The notes under the pieces were generated by a model. It saw nothing but the letters and a program-made list of their open reading frames with translations. It did no database searches and was not told the origin of the DNA. A DNA stretch of 64,000 bases from Chloroflexota bacterium (GTDB lineage Bacteria; Chloroflexota; Anaerolineae; Anaerolineales; Villigracilaceae), in contig JABFGC010000002.1 in NCBI GenBank assembly GCA_013112685.1, forward strand, positions 2,428,902-2,492,901, read 5' to 3'. Both the position numbers and the translations under genes were made by a program. The number at the start of each line of letters is the position of its first letter. Position 1 is the stretch's first letter. Below are positions 44,681-53,995 of this stretch, piece by piece.

Positions 44681-44715
44681 AAAATAAGGTCTCTCTTTGC
44701 GAGAGACCTTATTTT
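44681..44715. terminator. perfect 15-bp hairpin terminator
   Basis: AAAATAAGGTCTCTC and GAGAGACCTTATTTT pair around TTTGC, with a T run on the minus strand. It ends the SPFH-NfeD operon before rimI. Confidence 0.85.
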
Positions 44716-44745
44716 ATACCGAAAACCGCTTGGCTATTCGGGCGT

Positions 44746-45650
44746 TTATTTCTTGGCGTCTTTGCCGAGGAAGTTCTCCAACATGCTGGTGAACTCCATC
44801 GGGAAGATGTACTTCGTGGACGGGCTTGTGCCGATGGATTTGAGCGTCTCGAAGTATTGCAGGGTCATGGTCTTCTGGTCCACGTTCTTCGCCGCGCCAA
44901 AGATGGCTTCCAGCGCCTGTGCGAAACCTTCCGCGCGCAACAACTGCGCCTGGCGTTCGCCTTCGGCGGCGAGGATGGCGGCTTGTTTCTGACCTTCCGC
45001 GCGCAGGATGGCGGCTTGCTTTTCGCCTTCCGCCACGTTGACTGCCGCTTCGCGCGTACCAGTGGATTCGGTCACCACGGCGCGGCGGATGCGCTCGGCG
45101 GACATCTGGCGGTTCATCGCTTCCTGCACGTCGCGCGGCGGGACGATCTCGCGGATTTCCACGTTGGTCACTTTCACGCCCCAGCGCTCGGTCACTTCGT
45201 CGAGGCGGGTGCGCAAAGCATGGTGTTGATATGCTCGCGCTGGGAAAGCACGTCGTCGAGCGGAATACCGCCGATCACCGCGCGCAGGGTGGTCGCCGCG
45301 ATACCCGCCGCGGCGGTTTCAAAGTTGGTCACTTGCAGCACCGACTGGGTCGGTTCCATCACTTTGAAATACCACAGGAAGTCAATCGAGATCGGGGCGT
45401 TGTCCTTGGTGATGGAGGTCTGCTGGGGAACCTCGCGCACCTGCTCGCGCAGGTCCACCTTCACGCCGCGGTCAATGACCGGGATGAGGATCACGATGCC
45501 GGGTCCTTTTGCACCGACGCTGCGTCCCAGCCGGAAGACCACGATGCGCTGATATTCCGGCACAATGCGGATGGCGTTGGCAAGGAACACAAAGCCGATC
45601 AGGACGATTGCGCCGATGATACATGCGATACTACCACCTAAAAACTCCAT
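44746..45650 (-). CDS. SPFH/Band 7 (stomatin-like) protein 1 (one frame break)
   Basis: About 301 residues with one base restored near 45205. N-terminal membrane hairpin IIGAIVLIGFVFLANAIRIV, SPFH domain (VPEYQRIVVFRLGR to RDVQEAMNRQMSAERIRRA) and a coiled-coil of Glu/Ala repeats (EGEKQAAILRAEGQKQAAIL). Forms membrane microdomain scaffolds. Paired with an NfeD-like protein upstream, the standard operon partner that caps such assemblies. Confidence 0.88.
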
Positions 45651-45670
45651 TGTTATCTCCTTTCAGTTGG

Positions 45671-46273
45671 TTATGAATTGGATTTCTCTTTTTCCACAAC
45701 GAGGACAAACCCCTCGCGTCGAACGACACGGACGCGGCTCCCAGACGGGATCTCGCCTTCACTGCGGGCGGTCCACATCTCGCCGCCGACGTACACGCTC
45801 CCGTCATCCTTGATGGAGGTGCGGGCTTCGCCCGCCTGTCCCACCAGCGCATCGAGGTCATGGACTGGGCGCGCCGACGCCGCCTGCGCCGATTTGCGGA
45901 CGACGATCCACAGGAAGACTGCCAGCGAGCCGGACGCCAAAAACGCCACCAGCGGATTGACAGCAGGACGCCAGCCATCCACCGCGAACAAGAACACGGA
46001 ACCGACCAGGAGCAGCAGGATGGCAAGCGCCAGGTAGATTTCGCGCCTGGGCTTTTGGGAGGCGTAAACGAACGGGATAAAACTCAGGACGATCAGGAGA
46101 AGCGCCCACCAGTTGAACGACAGGATATACACGGCGTATCCCGCCAGTGCGAGGCAAAAGAACGACCCCACTTCAAACAGCCCCGTCCCCGGCGTGACGA
46201 TTGCCATCAAGCCGAGCAAAATTCCACCCAGCAGGATCAAATAGGCAATGTTCGGATCAAGCAGGAAATCCAT
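45671..46273 (-). CDS. NfeD-like membrane protein
   Basis: 200 residues, four membrane segments (from YLILLGGILLGLMAIVTPGTGLFEVG) and a C-terminal soluble OB-fold (LVGQAGEARTSIKDDGSVYVGGEMWTARSEGEIPSGSRVRVV). This is the short NfeD form without the Clp-like protease domain. Lies directly upstream of SPFH protein 1. Confidence 0.88.
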   Translation of the reverse strand: MDFLLDPNIAYLILLGGILLGLMAIVTPGTGLFEVGSFFCLALAGYAVYILSFNWWALLLIVLSFIPFVYASQKPRREIYLALAILLLLVGSVFLFAVDGWRPAVNPLVAFLASGSLAVFLWIVVRKSAQAASARPVHDLDALVGQAGEARTSIKDDGSVYVGGEMWTARSEGEIPSGSRVRVVRREGFVLVVEKEKSNS

Positions 46274-46507
46274 ACGTCCTCCATTTGATTATACATCAGC
46301 ATCTTCACCAATATCTACGGCGGACGGATTGCAATGTTGCAGGGACGGTTTTGCCCGGCGGCTGTATAATGAGCGGGGCAACTCTCTCGAAGGGAGAGTC
46401 CTACTTCGTGGGCTTGGCCGATGAGGACACCAAAGACCCAGGGTTTATCTCTCAAGGCGCTGTGTGAACTCTGCCGCAAAAAACAGCCCACCCAAAACAG
46501 GTGCATC

Positions 46508-47811
46508 GTGAACTTCAACAAAATTTGTGTCATCGGGCTGGGATATATCGGACTGCCCACCGCCTCCACCTTCGCCGCGCAGGGCGTGGACGTGCTCGGC
46601 GTGGATGTCAACTCCTCCATCATCGAAACCCTCAACCAGGGCGAGATCCACATTCACGAGCCGGGTCTGCGCGACGCGGTTACGAAAGCCGTTCAATCGG
46701 AAAAATTCAAAGCGGCGCTCAAGCCGCAGGAAGCCGACGCCTTCATCATCGCCGTTCCCACGCCTTTCCACGAAGACAAATACGGCGAATACAACGGCAG
46801 AACATACAAACTGGCGGATATGACCGCCGTGATCGCGGCGACGGAATCCATCCTGCCGGTTTTGAGGAAGGGAAACCTCGTCGTGCTGGAATCAACCTCC
46901 CCGCCTCGCACGACCATTGAGCTGGTTGCCCCCATTTTGGAGCGTTCCGGGCTGAAAGCGGGCACGGACTTCTTCCTGTGCTATTCGCCGGAGCGCGTCC
47001 TGCCGGGACAGATCATGCGCGAGTTGATCGAAAACGCGCGCGTCATCGGCGGCGTGACGCCCGAATCCGCACAGGCGGGCGCGGACTTGTACTCCATCTT
47101 CGTCAAGGGGCAAATCATCAAAACCGACTCAAGCACCGCCGAGATGGTCAAACTGATGGAAAACACCTACCGCGACGTCAACATCGCCATCGCCAACGAA
47201 TTCTCCCGCCTTGCCGATAAATTCGGCGTGGACGTGTGGGAAGCCGTCTCCATTGCCAACCTGCACCCGCGCGTGAAAATCCTCAGCCCCGGTCCCGGCG
47301 TGGGCGGTCACTGCATCAGTGTGGATCCCTGGTTCTTCGTGGAAACCGCGCCGGAACTTACCCCGCTCATCTACCAGTCCCGCCAGGTGAACGATGCGCA
47401 GCCGAATTTCGTCGTGGATATCGTCCAGCGCGCGCTCGGCTCGTTGAAGGGGAAAACGATTGCCGCGCTTGGTCTCGCCTACAAACCCGACGTGGATGAT
47501 CTGCGCGAAAGCCCGGCGGGCGAAGTGGCCCACCTGCTTCAAAAACAAGGCGCGCGCGTCCATGCCGGGAGCCGTTCAAGCCGGATGCAAACCTGCCCGG
47601 TATTTCCATCTCCCCTTCTTTTGAAGATGCCATCCGCGACGCAGACGCGCTTTTGCTGCTGGTCAAACATTCGGAGTTTGCCAGCCTCATCCCCGCGCAG
47701 GTTGCCCAAAAGACCAAAGCCAGAATCGCCGTTGATGCCGTCAACGGCTGGAAAAAAGCCGAATGGCAGGCTGCCGGTTTTACGCTCGTCCGGCTCGGCG
47801 CGGGGAAGTAA
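46508..47811 (+). CDS. wecC: UDP-N-acetyl-D-mannosamine dehydrogenase (one frame break)
   Basis: About 434 residues with one base restored near 47563. Oxidises UDP-ManNAc to UDP-ManNAcA with two NAD+. NAD motif ICVIGLGYIGLPTA at the N-terminus, catalytic-domain landmarks YSPERVLPG and GVGGHCISVDPWF (catalytic Cys), C-terminal substrate domain LGLAYKPDVDDLRESPA. GTG start at 46508 aligns with the family. wecB follows 9 bp later, so together they make UDP-ManNAcA for a surface polysaccharide. Confidence 0.85.
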
Positions 47812-47820
47812 CAGGGTTTC

Positions 47821-48921
47821 ATGAAAATTCTTTCCGTTTTCGGCACGCGGCCCGAAGCCGTGAAAATGGCGCCGGTGGTCATGCGGCTCGCGGAAACCCC
47901 CGGCGTGGAATCGCGCGTCTGCGTGACGGCGCAACACCGTCAGATGCTCGACCAGGTGCTGGATCTGTTCAACGTCCAGCCGGATTACGACCTCGACCTC
48001 ATGCGCGACAACCAGTCGCTGGCGGAGCTGAGCGCGGCGATTTTCACCCATCTCGACCCCGTCCTTGAAGATTTCCAGCCGGATTGGGTGTTGGCGCAGG
48101 GCGACACCACCACCGTCGCCATCACCTCCCTGCTGACGTATTTTCGCCGCATAAAATTCGGACACGTGGAGGCGGGTCTGCGCACGCACGACAAGTGGCA
48201 GCCTTTTCCCGAAGAGATCAACCGCCGCATCGCCGGCGTCACGGCGGACCTGCACTTCGCGCCCACCGAATGGTCGAAGCAAAATCTCCTGCGCGAAGGC
48301 GTGGACGAGCGCATCATCAAAGTGACGGGCAACACGGTCATTGACGCGCTGCAATTCGTGGCAAAACAACCCGAGCCGGAAGAAATCACCGAATTGCGAA
48401 CTGAAAAACTGGGAACGAAAAAACTGATTTTAGTCACCGCCCACCGCCGCGAAAACTTCGGGAAGCCGCTGGAGGATATTTGTCAGGCGCTGATTCAACT
48501 AGCGGACCTCGGCGATGTGGAAATCGTTTACCCGGTTCATCTGAACCCAAATGTGCAGGAACCGGTCAATCGTCTGTTGCGAGGCGTGGAACACGTCACC
48601 CTCCTGCCGCCGCTGGATTACCTTCCGCTCGTCCATTTGATGAAACACGCCGCGCTCATCCTGACCGACTCGGGCGGGATTCAAGAGGAAGCGCCTGCCT
48701 TCGGCGTGCCGACCCTCGTCCTCCGCGAAGTGACCGAACGCCCCGAGGGCGTGCAGGCGGGTACGCTCAAACTTGTGGGAACAGCGACCAGCCGTATTGT
48801 CCAAGAGGCGAAGCGTTTGTTGATGGATGACTCGGCTTATGCGGCGATGTCAAGGGCGGCGAATCCGTATGGCGACGGTCACGCCGCTGAAAAAATCGTC
48901 CGCGCATTGTTGGAAGCCTGA
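47821..48921 (+). CDS. wecB: UDP-N-acetylglucosamine 2-epimerase (non-hydrolysing)
   Basis: 366 residues. Converts UDP-GlcNAc to UDP-ManNAc. FGTRPEAVKMAPV at the start, LAQGDTTTV, EAGLRTHDKWQPFPEEINRR (conserved Glu/Asp and His region) and ILTDSGGIQEEAP near the C-terminus. Supplies the substrate for WecC encoded just upstream. Full length for the family. Confidence 0.93.
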   Translation: MKILSVFGTRPEAVKMAPVVMRLAETPGVESRVCVTAQHRQMLDQVLDLFNVQPDYDLDLMRDNQSLAELSAAIFTHLDPVLEDFQPDWVLAQGDTTTVAITSLLTYFRRIKFGHVEAGLRTHDKWQPFPEEINRRIAGVTADLHFAPTEWSKQNLLREGVDERIIKVTGNTVIDALQFVAKQPEPEEITELRTEKLGTKKLILVTAHRRENFGKPLEDICQALIQLADLGDVEIVYPVHLNPNVQEPVNRLLRGVEHVTLLPPLDYLPLVHLMKHAALILTDSGGIQEEAPAFGVPTLVLREVTERPEGVQAGTLKLVGTATSRIVQEAKRLLMDDSAYAAMSRAANPYGDGHAAEKIVRALLEA

Positions 48922-49022
48922 TTCCGCCCCGTGCACCTTTCATAATCGCAAGAAGTTAAGAGGTTGTAATGTCGAGGTAGGAATTTTGGGGGATTTCTGA
49001 GTATAATGAAACAGGCGGAAGC

Positions 49023-49964
49023 ATGCGAAGAAACCTGTTGGCGTCTGTTATCACCCTTGCCCTCCTCAGTTCGAGTTGGGCAATTGTCTATGCGCAGACG
49101 CCGGAGTCGCAGTATTTCAACGACACGGGACATAACGTAACCGGAGAATTTCTCAAGTTTTACAACAGCAATCCCAACGCCACATTTTTATACGGCTATC
49201 CGATCACGGAGCAGATCACCAGCAAGGACGGAAAGACCGTCCAGTATTTCCAGCGCGCGCGGTTTGAGTATCGCGCCGACCTGCCCGAAGGTCAGCGGGT
49301 GCAATTGACGCTCCTGGGGCGCGAAACCTACGTCAGCGCGGGAATGCTCAACGTCAACAACACCTTCGCCTGCCGCACCTACGTTGAGACGGGGTTTTCG
49401 GTTTGCTTTGCGTTCCTTGAATTCTTCGATAAATACGGCGGCGTGTCGCAGTTCGGTTACCCGATCTCGGGGTTCGAATACCACGAAAACAAACTGGTGC
49501 AGTATTTTGAAAAGACCCGTTTGGAATGGCAGCCCTGGATGCCCGAAGGTCAGCGCGTGGTGGTCTCCGACCTGGGGCGCGTGTACTTCGACCAACTCGG
49601 CGAAGACCCCGCCCTGCTCAACCCCACCAGCCCCATCGGTAATGCGCCGCGCGTGATCACGTCTTTGCAGGTGCGCGCCTTTGCGTGGAAGGCGGTCACG
49701 CTCGCAAGCGACAGCCAGTTGTTCTTCGTCATTTTGCAGGATCAAAACATGCAGCCGGTGCCCGATGCCAGCTGCACGGCGGTCGTCCACTGGCCCAACG
49801 ACACCAAAGACTCCACCGTCATCCGCACCAACACCAACGGCGTGGGCATCATCTCGCTTTCGTTCTCGAACCAGCCGTATGGCAGCCTCATTTACACCGA
49901 CATCCTGTGCACCTACCTCGACCTGGGCGCCACGACCACAACGTCGTTCAGAATTTGGTACTAA
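49023..49964 (+). CDS. secreted protein with tandem YGYPI(T/S) repeats
   Basis: 313 residues. Signal peptide (LLASVITLALLSSSWAIVYA, cleavage near residue 25). Two related repeats of about 70 residues: FLYGYPITEQ ... QYFQRARFEYR ... GQRVQLTLLG and SQFGYPISGFE ... QYFEKTRLEWQ ... GQRVVVSDLG. This family is common in Chloroflexota secreted proteins and may bind cell-wall material. The last 100 residues look like an Ig-like beta-sandwich. TATAAT lies about 15 nt before the ATG. Confidence 0.75.
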   Translation: MRRNLLASVITLALLSSSWAIVYAQTPESQYFNDTGHNVTGEFLKFYNSNPNATFLYGYPITEQITSKDGKTVQYFQRARFEYRADLPEGQRVQLTLLGRETYVSAGMLNVNNTFACRTYVETGFSVCFAFLEFFDKYGGVSQFGYPISGFEYHENKLVQYFEKTRLEWQPWMPEGQRVVVSDLGRVYFDQLGEDPALLNPTSPIGNAPRVITSLQVRAFAWKAVTLASDSQLFFVILQDQNMQPVPDASCTAVVHWPNDTKDSTVIRTNTNGVGIISLSFSNQPYGSLIYTDILCTYLDLGATTTTSFRIWY

Positions 49965-50011
49965 ACTCAAGTTGCTACCTTGAAATAGGTACTTGTAGTA
50001 TTCCGTCAAAG

Positions 50012-50106
50012 ACCCTCACCCTGCCCTCCACCCTTCGGGTACGCTGTCCCAACGGGAGAGGGGGAAGCCATCTCAGTAAAAAATCGTCACGATTGGGGTG
50101 AGGGAA
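50012..50106. repeat. CCCTCACCCTGCCCTC...GGGGTGAGGGA palindromic element
   Basis: Composite of an inner GGGAGAGGGGGAAGCC arm and the outer CCCTCACCC/GGGGTGAGGG arms with extra inserted sequence between. Same REP-like family as 13083 and 30828. Confidence 0.65.
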
Positions 50107-50144
50107 TGTTTTTGAAATCAAGGTGATAACTTGGGTTACTAACC

Positions 50145-50177
50145 AAAATCCTCCCGCAAAACCGGGAGGATTTTTTA
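50145..50177. terminator. bidirectional Rho-independent terminator
   Basis: ATCCTCCCG (50148-50156) and CGGGAGGAT (50163-50171) with T run on both sides; placed between two convergent genes. Confidence 0.75.
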
Positions 50178-50846
50178 TAACAATTCCCCCAGCCCAAACA
50201 CGGGGCCATCCTTGCAAATCATCTTCCATTCGTGACGGAGAATCAGCGCGCAGACTCCGCAGTCTGCGAGCGCGCCGCACGGCATCGGCGCGCGGACCAA
50301 GACCTGCGCTTCGCTCTTCGCCGGCGCCTGCGGATTCCTTTCAAGCCTTTCCCTTAACCCGGGCAGATTCTCCCGCTCGATGTCCAACGCGGCGTAATCC
50401 GACCATTGGAGCGCATTCAGCATGGCTTTCAGCGGCTGGACTTCCACGATCTCGGGCAAATCCTCCGCCGGCGAATCGCCGACCAGGACAATTTCTGCGT
50501 TTTGTTTCAACGCCAGCGGAATCAATCCCAACAGGCGGGCGGGGGAATCGTCGAAGGCGATCAGGGCAAGCCTGCGCGCAGAAGGCGGAATGACAAAACT
50601 ATGACCGATCGGTCCGCGCAGGGCAAGCAAATCGCCGGGACGCCATGAAGGGGTCGGCGTTGGCGCGGAGCGGAATCCATGCGGGGCGGAGAGGCTGGAG
50701 AAAAGAGGAACAGGCAGAGGGTGGGGCGAAGCGTCTGCATGGGCGAGCAGATACTGCCCGGGCGCGGGAATCAGTTCGGGCGGGCAAACGATCCGGGCGG
50801 AACCATCCAAATAGATTTCTGCAACACTACCGGCGGCGATTTTCAT
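50175..50846 (-). CDS. PyrK-like iron-sulfur flavoprotein electron-transfer subunit
   Basis: 223 residues. C-terminal [2Fe-2S] binding block CGALADCGVCALILRHEWKMICKDGPVF (CxxxxxCxxC...C) as in PyrK, which feeds electrons between PyrDB and NAD. The N-terminal FAD domain is divergent (missing a clear RxYS motif), and no PyrDB gene is adjacent, so a free-standing oxidoreductase subunit is also possible. Confidence 0.75.
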   Translation of the reverse strand: MKIAAGSVAEIYLDGSARIVCPPELIPAPGQYLLAHADASPHPLPVPLFSSLSAPHGFRSAPTPTPSWRPGDLLALRGPIGHSFVIPPSARRLALIAFDDSPARLLGLIPLALKQNAEIVLVGDSPAEDLPEIVEVQPLKAMLNALQWSDYAALDIERENLPGLRERLERNPQAPAKSEAQVLVRAPMPCGALADCGVCALILRHEWKMICKDGPVFGLGELL

Positions 50847-50917
50847 TGGAAAAATGTTAACATGCTTCAGGGCGCAAGGCAAGCGGTTATAATTTTTCAA
50901 ATTGAAACGGAGGAACC

Positions 50918-51933
50918 ATGAATATCTCAAGTTTGCTTCAAGGCATTGCTTCGTTCGCATGGATCGGTTTTATCGGGGTCCTTGTGGCGATGTCGGTGCG
51001 CGCCAGCCGCAAACAGCCGGTGAAAGGGCTGAGCACCGCCGCGATTGTTTTGCTCGTCTCTGCCGCATTGCTCACCACGGTGGGCGCGGGTCTGGTTTTC
51101 ATCGAGCCGGATGAACTCGGCGTGGTCGTGACCGTGCTGGGGCAGGGCGGCATCCGCCCCGATCCGCTCGATTCGGGCTTGCACTGGATCGTCCCCTTTG
51201 CAGAGCGCGTGGAGCGGTATCCACGCATCAACCAGACCTATACGATGTCCTCGGTCTCCAGCGAGGGACAGTTGGAAGGCGACGATTCCATTCAGGTACG
51301 AACCAAGGACGGACAGCAGGTGTACATTGACGCGTCGGTCATCTACGCCGTGGACCCGCGCAAAGTGGTTCAGTTGTATTCAAGCTGGCGGTTTGCTTAC
51401 GAGGACCAGTTGGTGCGCCCGCAGGCGCGCGGCGTGATCCGCGACGTGGCATCGCAGTACGGCGTCGAGGAGATCGTCAGTTCCAAACGCGCAGAGATGG
51501 AGGTGTTGATCACCGATCAATTGACGCAAGTCCTTGCGGAGAACAACCTGGTCCTGCGCGATTTCGTCCTGCGCAACATCCGTTTCAGTGACGAATACGC
51601 GGCGGCGGTGGAACAGAAGCAGATCGCCGAACAGCAGGCGCAACAGGCGGCGTTTGTGGTCGAGCAGAGGAAGCAGGAAGCCGAGCAGGCGCGCCAGGTG
51701 GCGCAGGGTCAGGCGGATGCGGCGGTGATCGCGGCGAAAGGCGAAGCCGAGGCGCGCTGATCGAAGCGCAGGCGAAAGCCGAAGCCAACCGCCTGCTGGC
51801 TGCTTCGCTCACGCCGGAGTTGATCCAATATCAATACATCCTGAGCCTCGCCCCGAACGTTCAGACCATCTTCGTCCCCAGCGATCAGCAATTCATTTTG
51901 CCGCTGCCGAACACAACGCCCACTGCTCCATAG
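50918..51933 (+). CDS. SPFH/Band 7 protein 2 (one frame break)
   Basis: About 338 residues with one base restored near 51753. Two N-terminal membrane segments (FAWIGFIGVLVAMSV, STAAIVLLVSAALLTTVGAGLVF), then SPFH domain (IEPDELGVVVTVLGQGGIRPDPLDSGLHWIVPF ... RYPRINQTYTMSS) like prohibitin/HflC, long coiled coil with QQAQQAAFVVEQRKQEAEQAR, and a hydrophobic tip (VQTIFVPSDQQFIL). TATAAT near 50888; GGAGGA ribosome site. Confidence 0.85.
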
Positions 51934-51942
51934 TTGCCTTGC

Positions 51943-51975
51943 AGACCCTAAAGGTCTTCGAGACCTTTAGGGTCT
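51943..51975. repeat. double palindrome AGACCCTAAAGGTCT-TCG-AGACCTTTAGGGTCT
   Basis: Third clear member of the AGACC...GGTCT family (others 22441, 23091). Lies between the SPFH gene and selD. Confidence 0.8.
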
Positions 51976-51989
51976 TTGGTTATCACAAC

Positions 51990-53048
51990 ATGCCCATTCC
52001 CCAAACCGGACGCGAAATCCGCCTCACGACTCTTTCCGCCTGCGCGGGTTGAGCGTCCAAACTAAGCGCGGATGCGCTGACGCAGGTTCTGCGTCCCATA
52101 AAAGAAATCTTCGATCCCGCCTCCTACCCGGACCTGTTGGTTGGTCTGTCGTCCCCGGACGATGCGGCCGTTTGGCGTTTAAGCGACGAGCAAGCCATTG
52201 TCATCACCACCGATTTCTTCACCCCGGTGGTGGATACACCCTATGAATACGGCGCGATTGCCGCGGCGAACAGCCTTTCGGACGTGTACGCGATGGGCGG
52301 GAAGCCGTTCCCGGCATTGAACATCGCCGCGCTGCCGGATGATCTTCCTGCTGAAATCTCCAGCGAGATTTTGCGCGGCGGCGCGGAAAAGGCACACGAG
52401 GCGGGCGTGGTCATCGCGGGCGGGCACACGGTCAAGGACAAGGAGCCGAAATACGGGCTGGTGGCGGTTGGCTTTGTCCACCCGCAGAAAATCATCGGCA
52501 AGGGCGGACTCAAGGCTGGCGACGTGCTGATCCTGACCAAGCCGCTCGGCGCGGGCGTGACCACAACCGCCATCAAACAGGAAAAAGCCGAAGAAACGCA
52601 CGTGCGCGAGGTCATCGAATGGATGTCGCGCTTAAATCGGGAGGCGGGTCAACTGGCGCAGGAGTTTGACACGCGCGGCGGGACGGATGTCACCGGCTTC
52701 GGCCTGCTCGGCCACGCCGCGGAAATGGCGGAAGCGTCCGGCGTATCCCTGCATTTTGATCTCGCAAAGATTCCCTTCCTGAGCGGCGCGCGTGGATACG
52801 CCGAACGCGGCATTTTCCCCGGCGGCGCGTTCGACAACAAACGTCATTTCGAGAAGGACGTGACCTTTGCCGGTCTGGAGGAAGCGGCGCAGATGCTTTT
52901 GTTCGACCCGCAGACCAGCGGCGGTTTGCTGTTCGGCGCGGCGCGGGAAAACCTGACTGCGCTGATGAAGCGCGCCGGGGAATTGGGTCAGCCCGTTTGG
53001 GTGGTCGGCGAGGCGCGCGGGGGGGAAGGAATCCGGGTCGAGGCATAA
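51990..53048 (+). CDS. selD: selenide, water dikinase, probably a selenoprotein (UGA at codon 21)
   Basis: 352 residues. Makes selenophosphate from selenide and ATP. The frame is open from ATG 51990 to 53048 except one UGA at 52050-52052 (codon 21), in the context SACAG-UGA-ASKL. Aligned to E. coli SelD (IRLTQYSHGAGCGCK), the UGA falls on essential Cys17 and the next Lys on Lys20; many SelD proteins carry Sec there. A SECIS-like hairpin follows at once. Other motifs: PDDAAVW, FTPVVDTPYEYG, GGHTVKDKEPKYG, GGTDVTGFGLLGHAAEM and DPQTSGGLL. Same operon as the following membrane protein. Confidence 0.9.
52053..52083 (+). promoter_or_regulatory. candidate bacterial SECIS element in selD
   Basis: GCGTC (52053-52057) pairs with GACGC (52079-52083); inside, AGCGC (52065-52069) pairs with GCGCT (52074-52078) around loop GGAT. 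The seven bases CAAACTA bulge on the 5' side. A GG in the apical loop at this distance from UGA matches what is known of bacterial SECIS hairpins. Confidence 0.65.
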
Positions 53049-53194
53049 TGTTTCGAATTGGCATCCTTGAACTGGCGCTGACGTGTGGTCTGCTTATTTT
53101 GCTCGTCATCGTCCCAGCCATCATTGTCATTTTTGCGCGCCGGACCGATAAACGCCTGGATGAAATCGAAAAGAAGCTGGATAACAAGAAATGA
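53048..53194 (+). CDS. small single-helix membrane protein
   Basis: 48 residues: MFRIGILELALTCGLLILLVIVPAIIVIF then a charged tail RRTDKRLDEIEKKLDNKK. The start overlaps the selD stop (TAATG). One membrane helix plus amphipathic tail; unknown role, conserved layout suggests translation coupling. Confidence 0.6.
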   Translation: MFRIGILELALTCGLLILLVIVPAIIVIFARRTDKRLDEIEKKLDNKK

Positions 53195-53836
53195 TCTGGG
53201 AAACCCTTGCACCGCCCCTGGCAGGCGGCGCTCGAAATGGCGTGGGAGGCGTATTGCGCGGGGACAATCCCTATCGGCGCGGTTATCGTCAATTCGGAGG
53301 GCGAGGTGGTGGCGCGCGGCCGCAACCGGATTTTGGACACGTTCGCCCCCGATGGGCAGATTTACAACGACATGCTGGCACATGCCGAGATCAACGCTTT
53401 GTTATCGCTGAAGATGGATCAGGAAGAGCGGCACGGTGCGTCTCTTTACACGACCATGGAACCCTGTCCCTTGTGCATGGGCGCGTTTTACATGTCCAGC
53501 GTGCGCAGACTGCATTTTGCGGCGCGCGATCCATACGCCGGGAGCACCAACCTGCTTGGCGCAACGCCGTACCTGAGCCGCAAGCCGATTAAAATCAGCG
53601 GACCGTTCAACGCCGCGCTGGAAATCGGCTTAATCGCCATGATGGTTGAAAGAGAGATCGGACTGCGCGGCGAACACATTATCAGCAGCCGCTACTTCGA
53701 TGAATTTCGGGAGACTACGCCACAGGCGGTCACTCTGGGTATATCCCTCTTTCGGACGCGGGAATTGCGGCGCAGGCGGGACGACAACACATGCGCGGGG
53801 GAAGTTGTCAATTGGCTTGCCAATCAGGTACAATAG
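53191..53836 (+). CDS. cytidine/deoxycytidylate-type deaminase (one frame break)
   Basis: About 214 residues with one C removed from 53204-53206, restoring MIWETLHRPWQAALEMAWEAY. Zinc-dependent deaminase: HAEINALL (His, Glu) and PCPLCMGAFYMSSVRRLHFAARD (two Cys). Closest in style to TadA/guanine deaminase members, but the long C-terminus (residues 125-214) differs from tRNA adenosine deaminases, so the substrate is open. Start overlaps the small membrane gene by 4 bp. Confidence 0.8.
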
Positions 53837-53863
53837 GGGCGCAACTTTCCTGCAAGAACCAAC

Positions 53864-53995
53864 ATGTCTGAAATCCCCATAGAACCGGACTTTAATTCCC
53901 CCTTCTGTCGTTTCAACCAAACTGACGAGTTTTTTTACCTGCCTCATGGCGGGTCGTTTTATGTTCCATTTAAACCAACCGACGGAAACCAATGA
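53864..53995 (+). CDS. 43-residue ORF coupled to the CorC-type gene
   Basis: MSEIPIEPDFNSPFCRFNQT and onward, no hydrophobic segment, ending in an ATGA overlap with the next gene. A short acidic protein upstream of a membrane gene; role unknown. Below usual gene-call length, but the coupling supports it. Confidence 0.4.
   Translation: MSEIPIEPDFNSPFCRFNQTDEFFYLPHGGSFYVPFKPTDGNQ

Noticed and set aside
47539..48369. Antisense frame over wecC-wecB
   Set aside because: Spans the junction of two well-recognised sense genes; no motifs.
51740..51775. In-frame UGA of the second SPFH gene as selenocysteine
   Set aside because: Residues after the UGA do not continue the coiled coil in that frame; the matching sequence continues in another frame, so it is an indel, unlike selD where both sides match in the same frame.
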